DNA of 9,317 bases from CAYQTL01 sp964420405 (GTDB lineage: Bacteria; Acidobacteriota; Thermoanaerobaculia; Thermoanaerobaculales; Sulfomarinibacteraceae), in the NCBI GenBank assembly GCA_964420405.1, contig CAYQTL010000114.1, positions 1 through 9,317 on the forward strand. The letters run 5' to 3'. Below the pieces are notes generated by a model. The model made no database searches, was not told the origin of the DNA, and was given only the letters and a program-made list of their open reading frames with translations. Below, piece after piece: positions 1 to 6,715 of this stretch (positions within the stretch are counted from its first letter, which is position 1; each line of letters opens with the position of its first letter). Made by a program: the position numbers and the translations under genes.

Positions 1-753
1 GAGCTGCTGGGGGTGCCGAAGGAGTACCGGCTGCTGCACGATATCGGCGGCGGCGTCGAGCGGACGCTCGACTTCGGGATGTTCGGCGCGATCTCGGTGC
101 TGTTCCTGAAGGCGCTGTGGTGGATTCACGGCTGGGTGGGGAACTACGGTCTCGCCATCATCCTGCTGACCCTGGGAATTCGGATCGTGCTGTTCCCGCT
201 GATGCACACCTCGACGGTGTCGATGCGGAAGATGCAGAAGGTCCAGCCGAAGGTCAAGGAGATCCAGGCGAAGTACAAGAAGAAGAAGACGGATCCGACC
301 GCGCGGCAGAAGATGAACCAGGAGATGATGGCGTTGTACAAGCAGGAGGGCGTGAACCCGATGGCGGGCTGCCTGCCCCTGCTGGTGCAGCTGCCGATCC
401 TGTGGGCGCTGTACAAGCTGTTCCTGCACGCCATCGAGCTGCGCCATGCGCCGTTCGTGCTGTGGATCACCGACCTGTCGGCGAAGGATCCCTACTACGT
501 GACGCCGATCCTGATGACGGGCACGATGTGGCTGCAGCAGCGGCTCGCGCCGCAGATGGGCGACCCCCAGCAGCAGCGGATCATGCGGCTGCTCCCGCTG
601 ATCTTCGGCATCATGTTCCTGCAGTTCCCCGCCGGTCTGGTGCTGTACTGGCTGACCAACAACGTGCTGACCATCATCCAGCAGGAGGTCACCTTCCACT
701 TGATCGGCGAGCGCCGCCGCGGTGCCGGCGGGCGGAAGGGCGCCGCGGGATGA
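1..753 (+). CDS. yidC: Membrane protein insertase YidC, C-terminal part (5' truncated by window edge)
   Basis: YidC inserts membrane proteins, alone or with SecYEG, in the cytoplasmic membrane. The reading frame is open from base 1, so the gene starts upstream; 250 residues are visible. The insertase (60KD_IMP) domain is clear: a hydrophobic segment at visible residues 26-46, then the VGNYGLAI segment carrying the conserved arginine of the hydrophilic groove (R61 here, in LGIRIVLFPL), a lysine-rich cytoplasmic hairpin around 77-115, GVNPMAGCLPLLVQLPI at 117-133, and membrane segments near 120-142, 160-180 and 198-228. A short basic tail (RRR..RK) follows, as in many YidC proteins that contact ribosomes. 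The sequence before the insertase domain (LDFGMFG) resembles diderm YidC, which has a large periplasmic domain, so the missing part is probably long. A GTG at 13 could mimic a start but lies inside the family alignment. The stop overlaps the jag ATG (ATGA). Confidence 0.96.
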   Translation, partial: ELLGVPKEYRLLHDIGGGVERTLDFGMFGAISVLFLKALWWIHGWVGNYGLAIILLTLGIRIVLFPLMHTSTVSMRKMQKVQPKVKEIQAKYKKKKTDPTARQKMNQEMMALYKQEGVNPMAGCLPLLVQLPILWALYKLFLHAIELRHAPFVLWITDLSAKDPYYVTPILMTGTMWLQQRLAPQMGDPQQQRIMRLLPLIFGIMFLQFPAGLVLYWLTNNVLTIIQQEVTFHLIGERRRGAGGRKGAAG

Positions 754-1346
754 CGGCGGAGGGTCGGCAGCGGTTCGCCGGGCGAACCCTTGCGGAGGCC
801 CTCGACCGCGCGTGCGCCGGCCTCGGGGCCCGGCTGGAGGAGGTCCGGTACGACGCGGTCGAGGACCGCGACGAGGTCGTGGTGGAGGCGGATCTCGACC
901 CGGTGGCGGTGGTCGGGCTGTTCCTGTCGGAGGTGACGGCGGCCGGGAATCTGGACCTTCGCGTCCGCATCGCGGCGCGGCAGGACGCCCTCGAGGGTGA
1001 GCTCGCAGGGGAGGACCTCGGGCTGCTGACGGCCGCGGGGGGGCGGGGGCTCGACGCGCTGCAGTACCTCGCCAACCGGGTGCTCACGCGGCGTCTGCGG
1101 ACCCATCCGCCGGTCCACCTCGACGGGGGCGGGTTCAAGGCGCGCCGCGCTGCCCGGTTGCGGCAGCAGGCGAGGGAGGCGGCCGCGGACGCGCGGCGGC
1201 GGCGCGCGCCGGTGTCGATCGGGCCGCTGACTCCGGCGGCGCGGCGGGAGGTGCACCTGGCGCTGGCGGATGACGGGGCGGTCGAGACGGAGTCGGATGG
1301 GAACGGCTTCCTCAAGCTCGTGGTCGTGCGCCCTCGCCGGCGGTGA
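750..1346 (+). CDS. jag: Jag/KhpB-type RNA-binding protein (Jag-N, KH, R3H)
   Basis: 198 residues, close to the B. subtilis Jag length of about 208. Jag/KhpB binds RNA, and in Firmicutes it is tied to cell elongation and division; its gene commonly follows yidC. The domain order is visible: Jag-N at about 8-45 (FAGRTLAEALDRA..LG), a KH domain at about 60-130 with LDALQYLANRVL at 101-112, and R3H at about 150-198 with the R-x3-H core (RREVH) and ETESDGNG. The frame starts with ATG overlapping the yidC stop by four bases (ATGA), which suggests translational coupling; AAGGG at 736-740 may serve as a ribosome binding site. Odd point: the KH loop that is normally GxxG aligns to AAGG, next to a run of seven G at 1037-1043. 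Identity is secure from the domains and the neighbours; the role in this organism is inferred. Confidence 0.93.
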   Translation: MTAEGRQRFAGRTLAEALDRACAGLGARLEEVRYDAVEDRDEVVVEADLDPVAVVGLFLSEVTAAGNLDLRVRIAARQDALEGELAGEDLGLLTAAGGRGLDALQYLANRVLTRRLRTHPPVHLDGGGFKARRAARLRQQAREAAADARRRRAPVSIGPLTPAARREVHLALADDGAVETESDGNGFLKLVVVRPRRR

Positions 1347-2631
1347 GGACACGATCGTCGCGCCGGCGACGGCGGCCGGACGGGGCGCCCTCGCGATCGT
1401 GCGGCTGAGCGGACCCGGCGCACACCGGGCGGCGGCGACGTTCTGCCTCGGCCTGGACCCGGAGGAGGAGCGGCGGGCGCAGGTCGTGGCGGTGCGGGGA
1501 GTGGACGGGGAGCCGGTGGACACGGCGGTGGCGATCCCGTACCGCGCTCCGCGCAGCTTCACGGGCGAAGACCTCGTGGAGCTGGTGGTCCACGGCGCGC
1601 CGGTGGTGGTCGAGGAGGTGGTGGCGAGCGCGGTGGCGGTGGGCTGCCGACCCGCCGAGGCGGGCGAGTTCACGCGGCGCGCGGTGGCCAACGGCAAGCT
1701 CGACCTGGTGCAGGCGGAGGCGGTGCGGGACCTGGTGGAGGCCGACACCGTCCGCCAGGCGCGTGCCGCGCTGCGGCAGCAGTCGGGCGAGCTGTCGGCG
1801 GTGTTCGGGGCGCTCCTGCGGATGGTGGTGGAGCTGTCGGCGATGCTCGAGGCGGCGGTGGACTTCTCCGATCACGGCGTCGGGTACGACGAGAGCGAGG
1901 CGCGCGAGCGGGTTGCCGAATGTGTGGGCGAGATCGACCGCCTTCTCGCGACGGCGGGACCGGGTCGGAGGCTGCGCGACGGCGTGACGGTGGTGTTGGC
2001 GGGGCCGCCGAACGCCGGCAAGTCGACCCTGTTCAACCGGCTGGTCGGGGCGGAGCGGGCGATCGTCAACCCGCGAGCCGGCACCACCAGGGACGTGCTC
2101 GAGGCACGGGTCGAGATCGAGGGCGTGCCGGTGCGGCTGCTGGACACCGCGGGCCTGCATGATCCGGCGGACGAGGTGGACGCGGAAGGGGTGCGCCGCG
2201 CGCGGGCCGCGGCGGCCGATGCGGACGGTGTCGTGCTGCTGTGGGCGGCGGACACGGGCGGGCCGCCGCCGGGTTGGCTGGAGGCCGGCCGGCGGGGATG
2301 GATCCGGGTCCGCTCGAAGGCCGACCTGGGGGCCGCGGCGGACGGGCTGGCGGTGTCGGCGCTGACCGGCGCCGGGCTGCGGGAGCTGCGGCGGGCGATC
2401 GCGTCCGCCACCGGCATCGGAGGGGGCGGGACGGACCCGCTGATCGGCGAGCGGCACCGGCGGCTGCTGGCGGTGGCCCGGGAGGAGCTGTCGGCGGCGC
2501 CGCTGGAGGCGCCGGAGGTGGCGGCGGGTGCGGTGCGACTGGCGGCGCGGGGCCTGGAGGAGCTGGTGGGACGGGTCGAGGACGAGGCGGTGCTGGACGA
2601 GGTGTTCCGCCGGTTCTGCATCGGAAAGTGA
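1297..2631 (+). CDS. mnmE: tRNA uridine-5-carboxymethylaminomethyl modification GTPase MnmE
   Basis: MnmE works with MnmG to modify the wobble uridine (U34) of certain tRNAs, using GTP, a folate and FAD. 444 residues from this start (E. coli 454). The N-terminal folate-binding domain shows TIVAPATAAGRGALAIVRLSG from about residue 19, SFTGEDLVELVVHG and GEFTRRAVANGKLDLVQAEA. The GTPase domain has G1 GPPNAGKST at 236-244, G2 GTTRD at 262-266 and G3 DTAG at 283-286. G4 reads SKAD at 340-343 instead of the usual NKxD. The C terminus ends in the catalytic CIGK motif (C441). Start choice: the only in-frame start near the conserved N terminus is ATG 1297, preceded by GGAG at 1289-1292. It overlaps jag by 50 bases and gives about 13 extra residues compared with E. 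coli. In-frame ATG 1270 lacks a well-placed ribosome binding site. mnmG follows after 5 bases. Confidence 0.95.
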   Translation: MGTASSSSWSCALAGGEDTIVAPATAAGRGALAIVRLSGPGAHRAAATFCLGLDPEEERRAQVVAVRGVDGEPVDTAVAIPYRAPRSFTGEDLVELVVHGAPVVVEEVVASAVAVGCRPAEAGEFTRRAVANGKLDLVQAEAVRDLVEADTVRQARAALRQQSGELSAVFGALLRMVVELSAMLEAAVDFSDHGVGYDESEARERVAECVGEIDRLLATAGPGRRLRDGVTVVLAGPPNAGKSTLFNRLVGAERAIVNPRAGTTRDVLEARVEIEGVPVRLLDTAGLHDPADEVDAEGVRRARAAAADADGVVLLWAADTGGPPPGWLEAGRRGWIRVRSKADLGAAADGLAVSALTGAGLRELRRAIASATGIGGGGTDPLIGERHRRLLAVAREELSAAPLEAPEVAAGAVRLAARGLEELVGRVEDEAVLDEVFRRFCIGK

Positions 2632-2636
2632 CCGCC

Positions 2637-4499
2637 ATGGCCGGGTTGGCGTTCGACGTGGTGGTGGTGGGTGCCGGCCACGCCGGGCTGGAGGCGGCGT
2701 GTGCGGCGGCGCGCATGGGTGCGCGGGTTGGGGTGCTGACGCTGGACCGAACCGGGGTGGCGAGGATGCCGTGCAACCCGGCGGTGGGGGGGGTCGGCAA
2801 GGGCCACCTGGTGGCGGAGCTCGACGCCCTCGGGGGGGTGCAGGGTTGGCTGGCGGACCGTACCGGGCTGCAGTTCAAGACCCTGAACGGTTCGCGGGGG
2901 CCGGCGGTTTGGGGGCCGCGCGCGCAGTGTGACAAGGGGCGGTACAGCGTCGTGGCGCGGCGGTTGCTGCGCGGGCTCGCGGGGGTGACGGTGCTCGAGG
3001 CGGAAGGCGTCGACCTGGCGACCCGGGGGCGCCGGGTGGTGGGCGTGCGGCTCGCGGGCGGCGAGGCGGTGGCGGCACGGGCGGTGGTCCTGACCACCGG
3101 CACGTTCCTGGGCGGGGTGCTGCACACGGGTGACGAGCGGCGGCCCGGAGGGCGGGACGGCGAGCCTCCGAGCGTCGGCCTGGGGCCGGCGCTGGGTCGG
3201 CTGGGCGTCGAGCTGCGACGGTTCAAGACCGGGACTCCGCCACGCCTGGACCGGGACAGCCTGGAGCTGTCGCGCCTCGAGGAGCAGCGCGGGGACGAGC
3301 GACCGCGGCCGTTCTCCTGGCGGAGCCGGCAGGTGCGCAACCGGGTGTCGTGCTGGGTCACGCGGACGCCGCCGGCGGTGGCGGAGGTGATCCGGGAGAA
3401 CCTGCACCGCTCGCCGCTCTTCGCGGGGGCGATCGCAGGGGTGGGGCCGCGGTACTGCCCGTCGATCGAGGACAAGGTGGTGCGCTTTCCGCACCACGAG
3501 CGCCACACGGTGTTCCTGGAGCCGGAAGGGCTCGACAGTCGCAGCATCTACGTCAACGGGCTGTCGACGAGCCTGCCGCGGGACGTCCAGGAGCGGGTCG
3601 TGCGGGCGACCCCGGGGCTGGAGCGGGCCGTGCTCCTGCGCTACGGCTACGCGGTCGAGTACGACGTGGTGGCGCCGGGACAGGTCCGGTCGAGCCTGAC
3701 GCTGGGCGGGATCGACGGTCTGTATGTGGCGGGGCAGCTGCTCGGGACGTCGGGCTATGAGGAAGCGGCGGTGCTCGGTTTCGTGGCGGGCGTGAACGCG
3801 GTGCGCGACCTGCGGGGCAGCGGTCCGCTCGAGATCGGGCGCGAGGAGGGGTACGCCGGCGTGCTGCTGGACGACGTGACCGGACGGGAGCACGTCGAGC
3901 CGTACCGCATGCTGACGTCCCGCGCGGAGCACCGGCTGGTGCTCGGAGTGGACTCGGCGCGGCGCCGGCTGATGGCGAAGGGCGTCGAGCTTGGGCTGGT
4001 GCCCGAAGGGGCGTTTCACGTGGAACAGGAGCGCTGGCGGCGGCGCGAGTCGGCGGCGGCGACCCTGGCGGGCACGGCGCTGCGGCCGGACGGCCCGACC
4101 CGCGGCAAGCTCCGGGAGGCGCTGGGCATCGAGCTCTCCTGCCCGACCACCTGGAGCGGGCTGGCGGCCCGTCCGGACGTCGACCACGGGGCGCTGGCGG
4201 AGCTCGCACCCGGGCTCGAGGGGCTCGACCGGGAGGACAGGCGGGTGCTGCTCGGGGAGCTGCGCTACGCCGGCTACGTCGACCGTCAACGGCGGGAGGT
4301 CGAGCGGGTCCGCAGGCTCAGGTCCCTGCGGATTCCGGCGGAGCTCGACCCGCGGCGGATCTCCGGGCTTTCCAACGAGGTGGCTGAGCAGCTCCGACGG
4401 CACCGGCCGCCGACCGTGGCCGACGCCGAGCGGGTGCCGGGGATGACACCCGCCGCCATGGCGCTGCTGGTCGGGGTGCTGGAGCGGAGGCGGGGATGA
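2637..4499 (+). CDS. mnmG: tRNA uridine-5-carboxymethylaminomethyl modification enzyme MnmG (GidA)
   Basis: FAD- and NADH-using partner of MnmE in U34 tRNA modification. 620 residues (E. coli 629). The FAD-binding Rossmann motif is GAGHAG at 12-17. Both catalytic cysteines of the family are present: C46 in PCNPAVGG and C274 in GPRYCPSIEDK, the first MnmG signature. KTGTPPRL, FLEPEG and NGLSTSLP are typical. The C-terminal helical part (GLSNEVAEQL..RPPTV..PGMTP) binds MnmE in known homologues. Several usually invariant positions differ: AGQLLGTSGYEEAAVLG (from 365) where most have AGQINGTTGYEEAAAQG, AEHRL for AEYRL, and LGVDSA for LREDNA. An in-frame GTG at 2628, overlapping the mnmE stop as GTGA, is an alternative start adding three residues; ATG 2637 has GGAAAG at 2623-2628 before it. 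A parS-like site lies inside the gene at 4012-4027. The stop overlaps the rsmG ATG. Confidence 0.96.
   Translation: MAGLAFDVVVVGAGHAGLEAACAAARMGARVGVLTLDRTGVARMPCNPAVGGVGKGHLVAELDALGGVQGWLADRTGLQFKTLNGSRGPAVWGPRAQCDKGRYSVVARRLLRGLAGVTVLEAEGVDLATRGRRVVGVRLAGGEAVAARAVVLTTGTFLGGVLHTGDERRPGGRDGEPPSVGLGPALGRLGVELRRFKTGTPPRLDRDSLELSRLEEQRGDERPRPFSWRSRQVRNRVSCWVTRTPPAVAEVIRENLHRSPLFAGAIAGVGPRYCPSIEDKVVRFPHHERHTVFLEPEGLDSRSIYVNGLSTSLPRDVQERVVRATPGLERAVLLRYGYAVEYDVVAPGQVRSSLTLGGIDGLYVAGQLLGTSGYEEAAVLGFVAGVNAVRDLRGSGPLEIGREEGYAGVLLDDVTGREHVEPYRMLTSRAEHRLVLGVDSARRRLMAKGVELGLVPEGAFHVEQERWRRRESAAATLAGTALRPDGPTRGKLREALGIELSCPTTWSGLAARPDVDHGALAELAPGLEGLDREDRRVLLGELRYAGYVDRQRREVERVRRLRSLRIPAELDPRRISGLSNEVAEQLRRHRPPTVADAERVPGMTPAAMALLVGVLERRRG
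4012..4027. promoter_or_regulatory. parS-like centromere site inside mnmG
   Basis: The 16 bases CGTTTCACGTGGAACA match the widely conserved ParB-binding consensus TGTTTCACGTGAAACA at 14 of 16 positions and keep the central CACGTG palindrome. If the variable positions 5 and 12 are disregarded, only the first base differs. It encodes part of AFHVEQ in MnmG. It lies about 1.07 kb upstream of the better parS site at the parA start. parS sites inside genes near parAB are common. Whether ParB binds here is inferred from sequence only. Confidence 0.7.
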
Positions 4500-5092
4500 G
4501 CTACCGCGAGCTGCTCGGCCCGTACGCCGACGGGGTCGCGCTCGACCGGCTGGCGCTGTATGCCGAGCTTCTCGAACGGTGGTCGGGAACCCACAACCTG
4601 GTGCGCTTCCGGTCGCCGGAGGAGCTGGTCCGGCGCCACATCGCGGAGTGCCTGGCCGACGGCGGGCCCGGCGCGGAGGGCGGGCGGCTGCTCGACGTGG
4701 GGTCCGGCGCCGGCCTGCCGGGAGTTGCCAGGCTCTGCGTCGCTCCGCGGTGGACGGGCGTGCTGCTGGAGCCGCGGCAGAAGCGCTGGGCGTTCCTGCG
4801 GCTCGCGGTGCGCGAGCTCGGTCTGGATGCGTCAGCGCAGCGCTGGCGCTACGAGGAGCTGCCGCCGTGCCACGGGAGATTTGACAGCATCACCTCTCGC
4901 GCCGTGGGCGACCACCGCCGGCTGTTGGGATGGGCGGCGGACCGCCTCGAGGCGGGCGGCGCCGTGCTGCTGTGGCTGGACGAGGGTCGCCTGGCGGAGC
5001 TGCGGGGAACCGCGGGCTGGCGTGTGGTAAGCTCCGCGCCGCTCGGTCGCGACGGCGGCCGGCTCGCACGCTTCGAGCCATGTTTCACGTGA
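4496..5092 (+). CDS. rsmG: 16S rRNA (guanine-N7) methyltransferase RsmG (GidB)
   Basis: RsmG methylates N7 of G527 (E. coli numbering) in 16S rRNA using S-adenosylmethionine; loss in other bacteria gives low-level streptomycin resistance. 198 residues (E. coli 207). The SAM-binding motif I is LLDVGSGAGLPGV at 65-77. LEPRQKRWAFLR (91-102) is the family's post-I segment, and FDSITSRAVGD (129-139) matches the conserved region with the active-site arginine. The N-terminal segment W..THNLV..RSPEELVRRHI is the RsmG-specific helical part, diverged from the usual WNKxxNLT. GGAGG at 4486-4490, five bases before ATG, is a strong ribosome binding site, and the ATG overlaps the mnmG stop. The last codons (CFT, stop) lie in the parS palindrome shared with the start of parA. 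Position between mnmG and parA is the classic one. Confidence 0.94.
   Translation: MSYRELLGPYADGVALDRLALYAELLERWSGTHNLVRFRSPEELVRRHIAECLADGGPGAEGGRLLDVGSGAGLPGVARLCVAPRWTGVLLEPRQKRWAFLRLAVRELGLDASAQRWRYEELPPCHGRFDSITSRAVGDHRRLLGWAADRLEAGGAVLLWLDEGRLAELRGTAGWRVVSSAPLGRDGGRLARFEPCFT
5025..5033 (+). promoter_or_regulatory. Weak candidate extended -10 promoter for parA-parB
   Basis: TGGTAAGCT fits the extended -10 pattern TGnTAnnnT and lies inside the rsmG coding region, about 47 bases before the parA ATG. No convincing -35 box sits 17-18 bases upstream. It includes a GTA valine codon, an uncommon choice in such G+C-rich genes, which may hint at a non-coding constraint. This is a motif match only; the gene order would also allow parA to be transcribed from upstream. 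Confidence 0.25.
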
Positions 5093-5868
5093 AACCCCGC
5101 ATCATCGCCGTCGCCAACCAGAAGGGCGGCGTCGGCAAGACGACGACCGCGATCAACCTCGGGGCGACGCTCGCGGCGTACGAGAGCCGTGTGCTCCTGG
5201 TGGATCTCGATCCTCAGGCCAACTGCACGGCCGGGCTCGGGTTCGACCAGCGCCGGCAGCGTCCCACCAGCTACGCCGTCCTGATGGGCGACGCCCCCAT
5301 CGCCGAGGCGGTCCAGCCGACCGAGTTCCCGCATCTCTCGCTGCTCCCCTCCACTCCCGACCTCGCCGGCGCCGAGGTCGAGCTCGTCGGCATGGTGGGC
5401 CGGGAGTTCCGCCTCCGCGACGCCCTGCGCGGCGTCGACGGTCACGATGTCGTGCTGGTGGACTGCCCACCGTCGCTCGGCCTGCTGACCGTCAACGCCC
5501 TCGCCGCCGCCCACGGCCTGCTGGTCCCGATCCAGTGCGAGTACTTCGCCCTCGAGGGGGTCTCCGACCTGATGGCCACCGTCGACGAGGTCCGCCGCTA
5601 CCTCAACCCCGAGCTCGAGATCGACGGCGTCCTTCTCACCATGTACGACGAGCGCACCAACCTCTCCCAGCAGGTGGCCCAGGAGGTCCGGACCCATTTC
5701 GGCCGCGCGGTGTTCGACACCGTGGTGCCGCGCAACGTCCGCCTCGCCGAGGCACCGTCCTACGGCCGTCCGATCCACGCCTACGACCTCCGTAGCCGCG
5801 GCGCCCAGGCCTACCTCCATCTCGGTCGTGAGATCATCGCCCGCCTGGAGACCATCCATGGCGCGTAA
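5080..5868 (+). CDS. parA: Chromosome partitioning ATPase ParA (Soj type)
   Basis: ParA binds the nucleoid non-specifically as an ATP dimer and moves ParB-parS complexes; ParB stimulates its ATPase. 262 residues, the small chromosomal Soj-like form without an N-terminal HTH (B. subtilis Soj 253). The deviant Walker A motif KGGVGKTT is at 15-22, with signature lysine K15 and P-loop lysine K20. Walker A' is VDLDPQAN at 41-48 and Walker B VLVDCPPS has D128. The C-terminal RNVRLAEAPSYGRP and SRGAQAYL are typical of chromosomal ParA. The start ATG 5080 sits immediately before a parS site and overlaps rsmG by 13 bases. I see no Shine-Dalgarno sequence, so translation may depend on rsmG coupling. 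An in-frame GTG at 5089 would lose only three residues. parB overlaps the end by 11 bases. From here on the + strand loses the strong G excess seen upstream. Confidence 0.97.
   Translation: MFHVKPRIIAVANQKGGVGKTTTAINLGATLAAYESRVLLVDLDPQANCTAGLGFDQRRQRPTSYAVLMGDAPIAEAVQPTEFPHLSLLPSTPDLAGAEVELVGMVGREFRLRDALRGVDGHDVVLVDCPPSLGLLTVNALAAAHGLLVPIQCEYFALEGVSDLMATVDEVRRYLNPELEIDGVLLTMYDERTNLSQQVAQEVRTHFGRAVFDTVVPRNVRLAEAPSYGRPIHAYDLRSRGAQAYLHLGREIIARLETIHGA
5081..5096. promoter_or_regulatory. parS: parS centromere site at the rsmG/parA junction
   Basis: TGTTTCACGTGAAACC matches the ParB-binding consensus TGTTTCACGTGAAACA at 15 of 16 positions; only the last base differs. It starts at the second base of the parA ATG and encodes FHVK of ParA in one frame and CFT-stop of RsmG in another. 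ParB nucleates on such sites and spreads as a CTP-dependent clamp. Binding is inferred, but the match, the palindrome and adjacency to parAB make it a strong call. Confidence 0.9.
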
Positions 5869-6715
5869 GCAGGCCCTCGGCCGCGGCCTCAAGGCGCTGC
5901 TCCCGGACACCCCGCGGGCGCGGGCCGGGATGGCCGAGATCCCGGTGGACCGCCTCCAGCCCAACCCCGAGCAGCCCCGCAGCCGGTTCGACGATGTCGC
6001 GCTGCACGAGCTCGCCGACTCGATCCGCACCCACGGAATCCTCCAGCCCCTGCTCGTGACCGACGCCGGTGACGATCGCTACACCATCATCGCCGGCGAG
6101 CGCCGGTGGCGCGCCGCACGGCAGGCCGGGCTGACGACCGTGCCCGCGGTCATCCGCGAGCGCGTCGACCGCAGCGAGGACCTCGAGCTCGCGTTGGTCG
6201 AGAACCTGCAGCGGCGCGACCTGACGCCCCTCGAGGAGGCGCGGGCGTTCGAGCAGATGCGGGCCACGCTCGGCCTGTCCCAGGCCGACATCGCCGGCCG
6301 TGTCGGCATCGACCGCAGCACCGTCGCCAACGCCCTGCGCCTGCTCAAGCTGCCCCCCGACCTGCAGGAGCTCGTCGAGCAGGGACAGCTCACCGCCGGC
6401 CACGCCCGCGCCCTCCTCGCGTTCGGCGACGACGACGCGCGGCGCGTCTGGGCGCGGCGCGCGGTCGAGGCCGGCTTGAGCGTCCGCGAGCTCGAGCGGG
6501 CGGCGGCGGACCGACCCTCCCGGCCGGAGCCCCGGCGGCGCCGGGTCGACCGGCCGGTGGACCCCAACCTCGAGGCTGCCCAGGAGCGTCTCGCGCTGCG
6601 TCTCGGGGCGCCGGTCGAGATTCGCAGCCGCGGCCGGGGGGGTGCCGTCGTCATCCGCTGCCGCCGCCAGGAGGACCTGATGCGCGTGTTCGACCTGCTG
6701 ATGGGAGACGACTGA
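5858..6715 (+). CDS. parB: Chromosome partitioning protein ParB (Spo0J type, CTPase clamp)
   Basis: ParB binds parS, hydrolyses CTP and slides on DNA as a clamp, building the partition complex that ParA moves. 285 residues, typical for the family. It starts with basic KQALGRGLKALLP, the usual ParA-stimulating N terminus. The CTP-binding motifs are intact: GERRWRA at 80-86 and ENLQR at 115-119. The parS-reading helix-turn-helix is LSQADIAGRVGIDRSTVANA at 140-159, followed by LRLLKLP. After a basic linker (about 220-235) the C-terminal dimerisation domain ends in VFDLLMGDD. ATG 5858 has GGAG at 5847-5850, seven bases upstream, and overlaps parA by 11 bases. The two parS matches in this window are its likely targets. 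The TGATG at the 3' end links it directly to the bactofilin gene. Confidence 0.97.
   Translation: MARKQALGRGLKALLPDTPRARAGMAEIPVDRLQPNPEQPRSRFDDVALHELADSIRTHGILQPLLVTDAGDDRYTIIAGERRWRAARQAGLTTVPAVIRERVDRSEDLELALVENLQRRDLTPLEEARAFEQMRATLGLSQADIAGRVGIDRSTVANALRLLKLPPDLQELVEQGQLTAGHARALLAFGDDDARRVWARRAVEAGLSVRELERAAADRPSRPEPRRRRVDRPVDPNLEAAQERLALRLGAPVEIRSRGRGGAVVIRCRRQEDLMRVFDLLMGDD

Noticed and set aside
13..753. GTG at 13 as the true start of a short YidC-like protein
   Set aside because: The frame is open to base 1 and the sequence before the GTG continues smoothly into the expected diderm YidC sequence; the gene is cut by the window edge.
1872..4403. Very long open frame on the minus strand (about 840 codons) opposite mnmE and mnmG
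   Set aside because: Stop codons are rare by chance in such G+C-rich DNA; the translation is low-complexity P/R/A-rich and the + strand frames match known families throughout. Similar antisense frames at 495-1748, 4849-6030 and 7880-8971 were rejected for the same reason.
4881..4886. Perfect -35 hexamer TTGACA inside rsmG
   Set aside because: No -10-like sequence lies 16-19 bases downstream (the region reads CCGTGGGCG), and the bases encode the conserved FDS of RsmG.
5080..5096. Replication origin at the composition switch and parS
   Set aside because: There are no DnaA boxes, AT-rich unwinding element or intergenic space, and the strand bias changes in the direction opposite to that of an origin.
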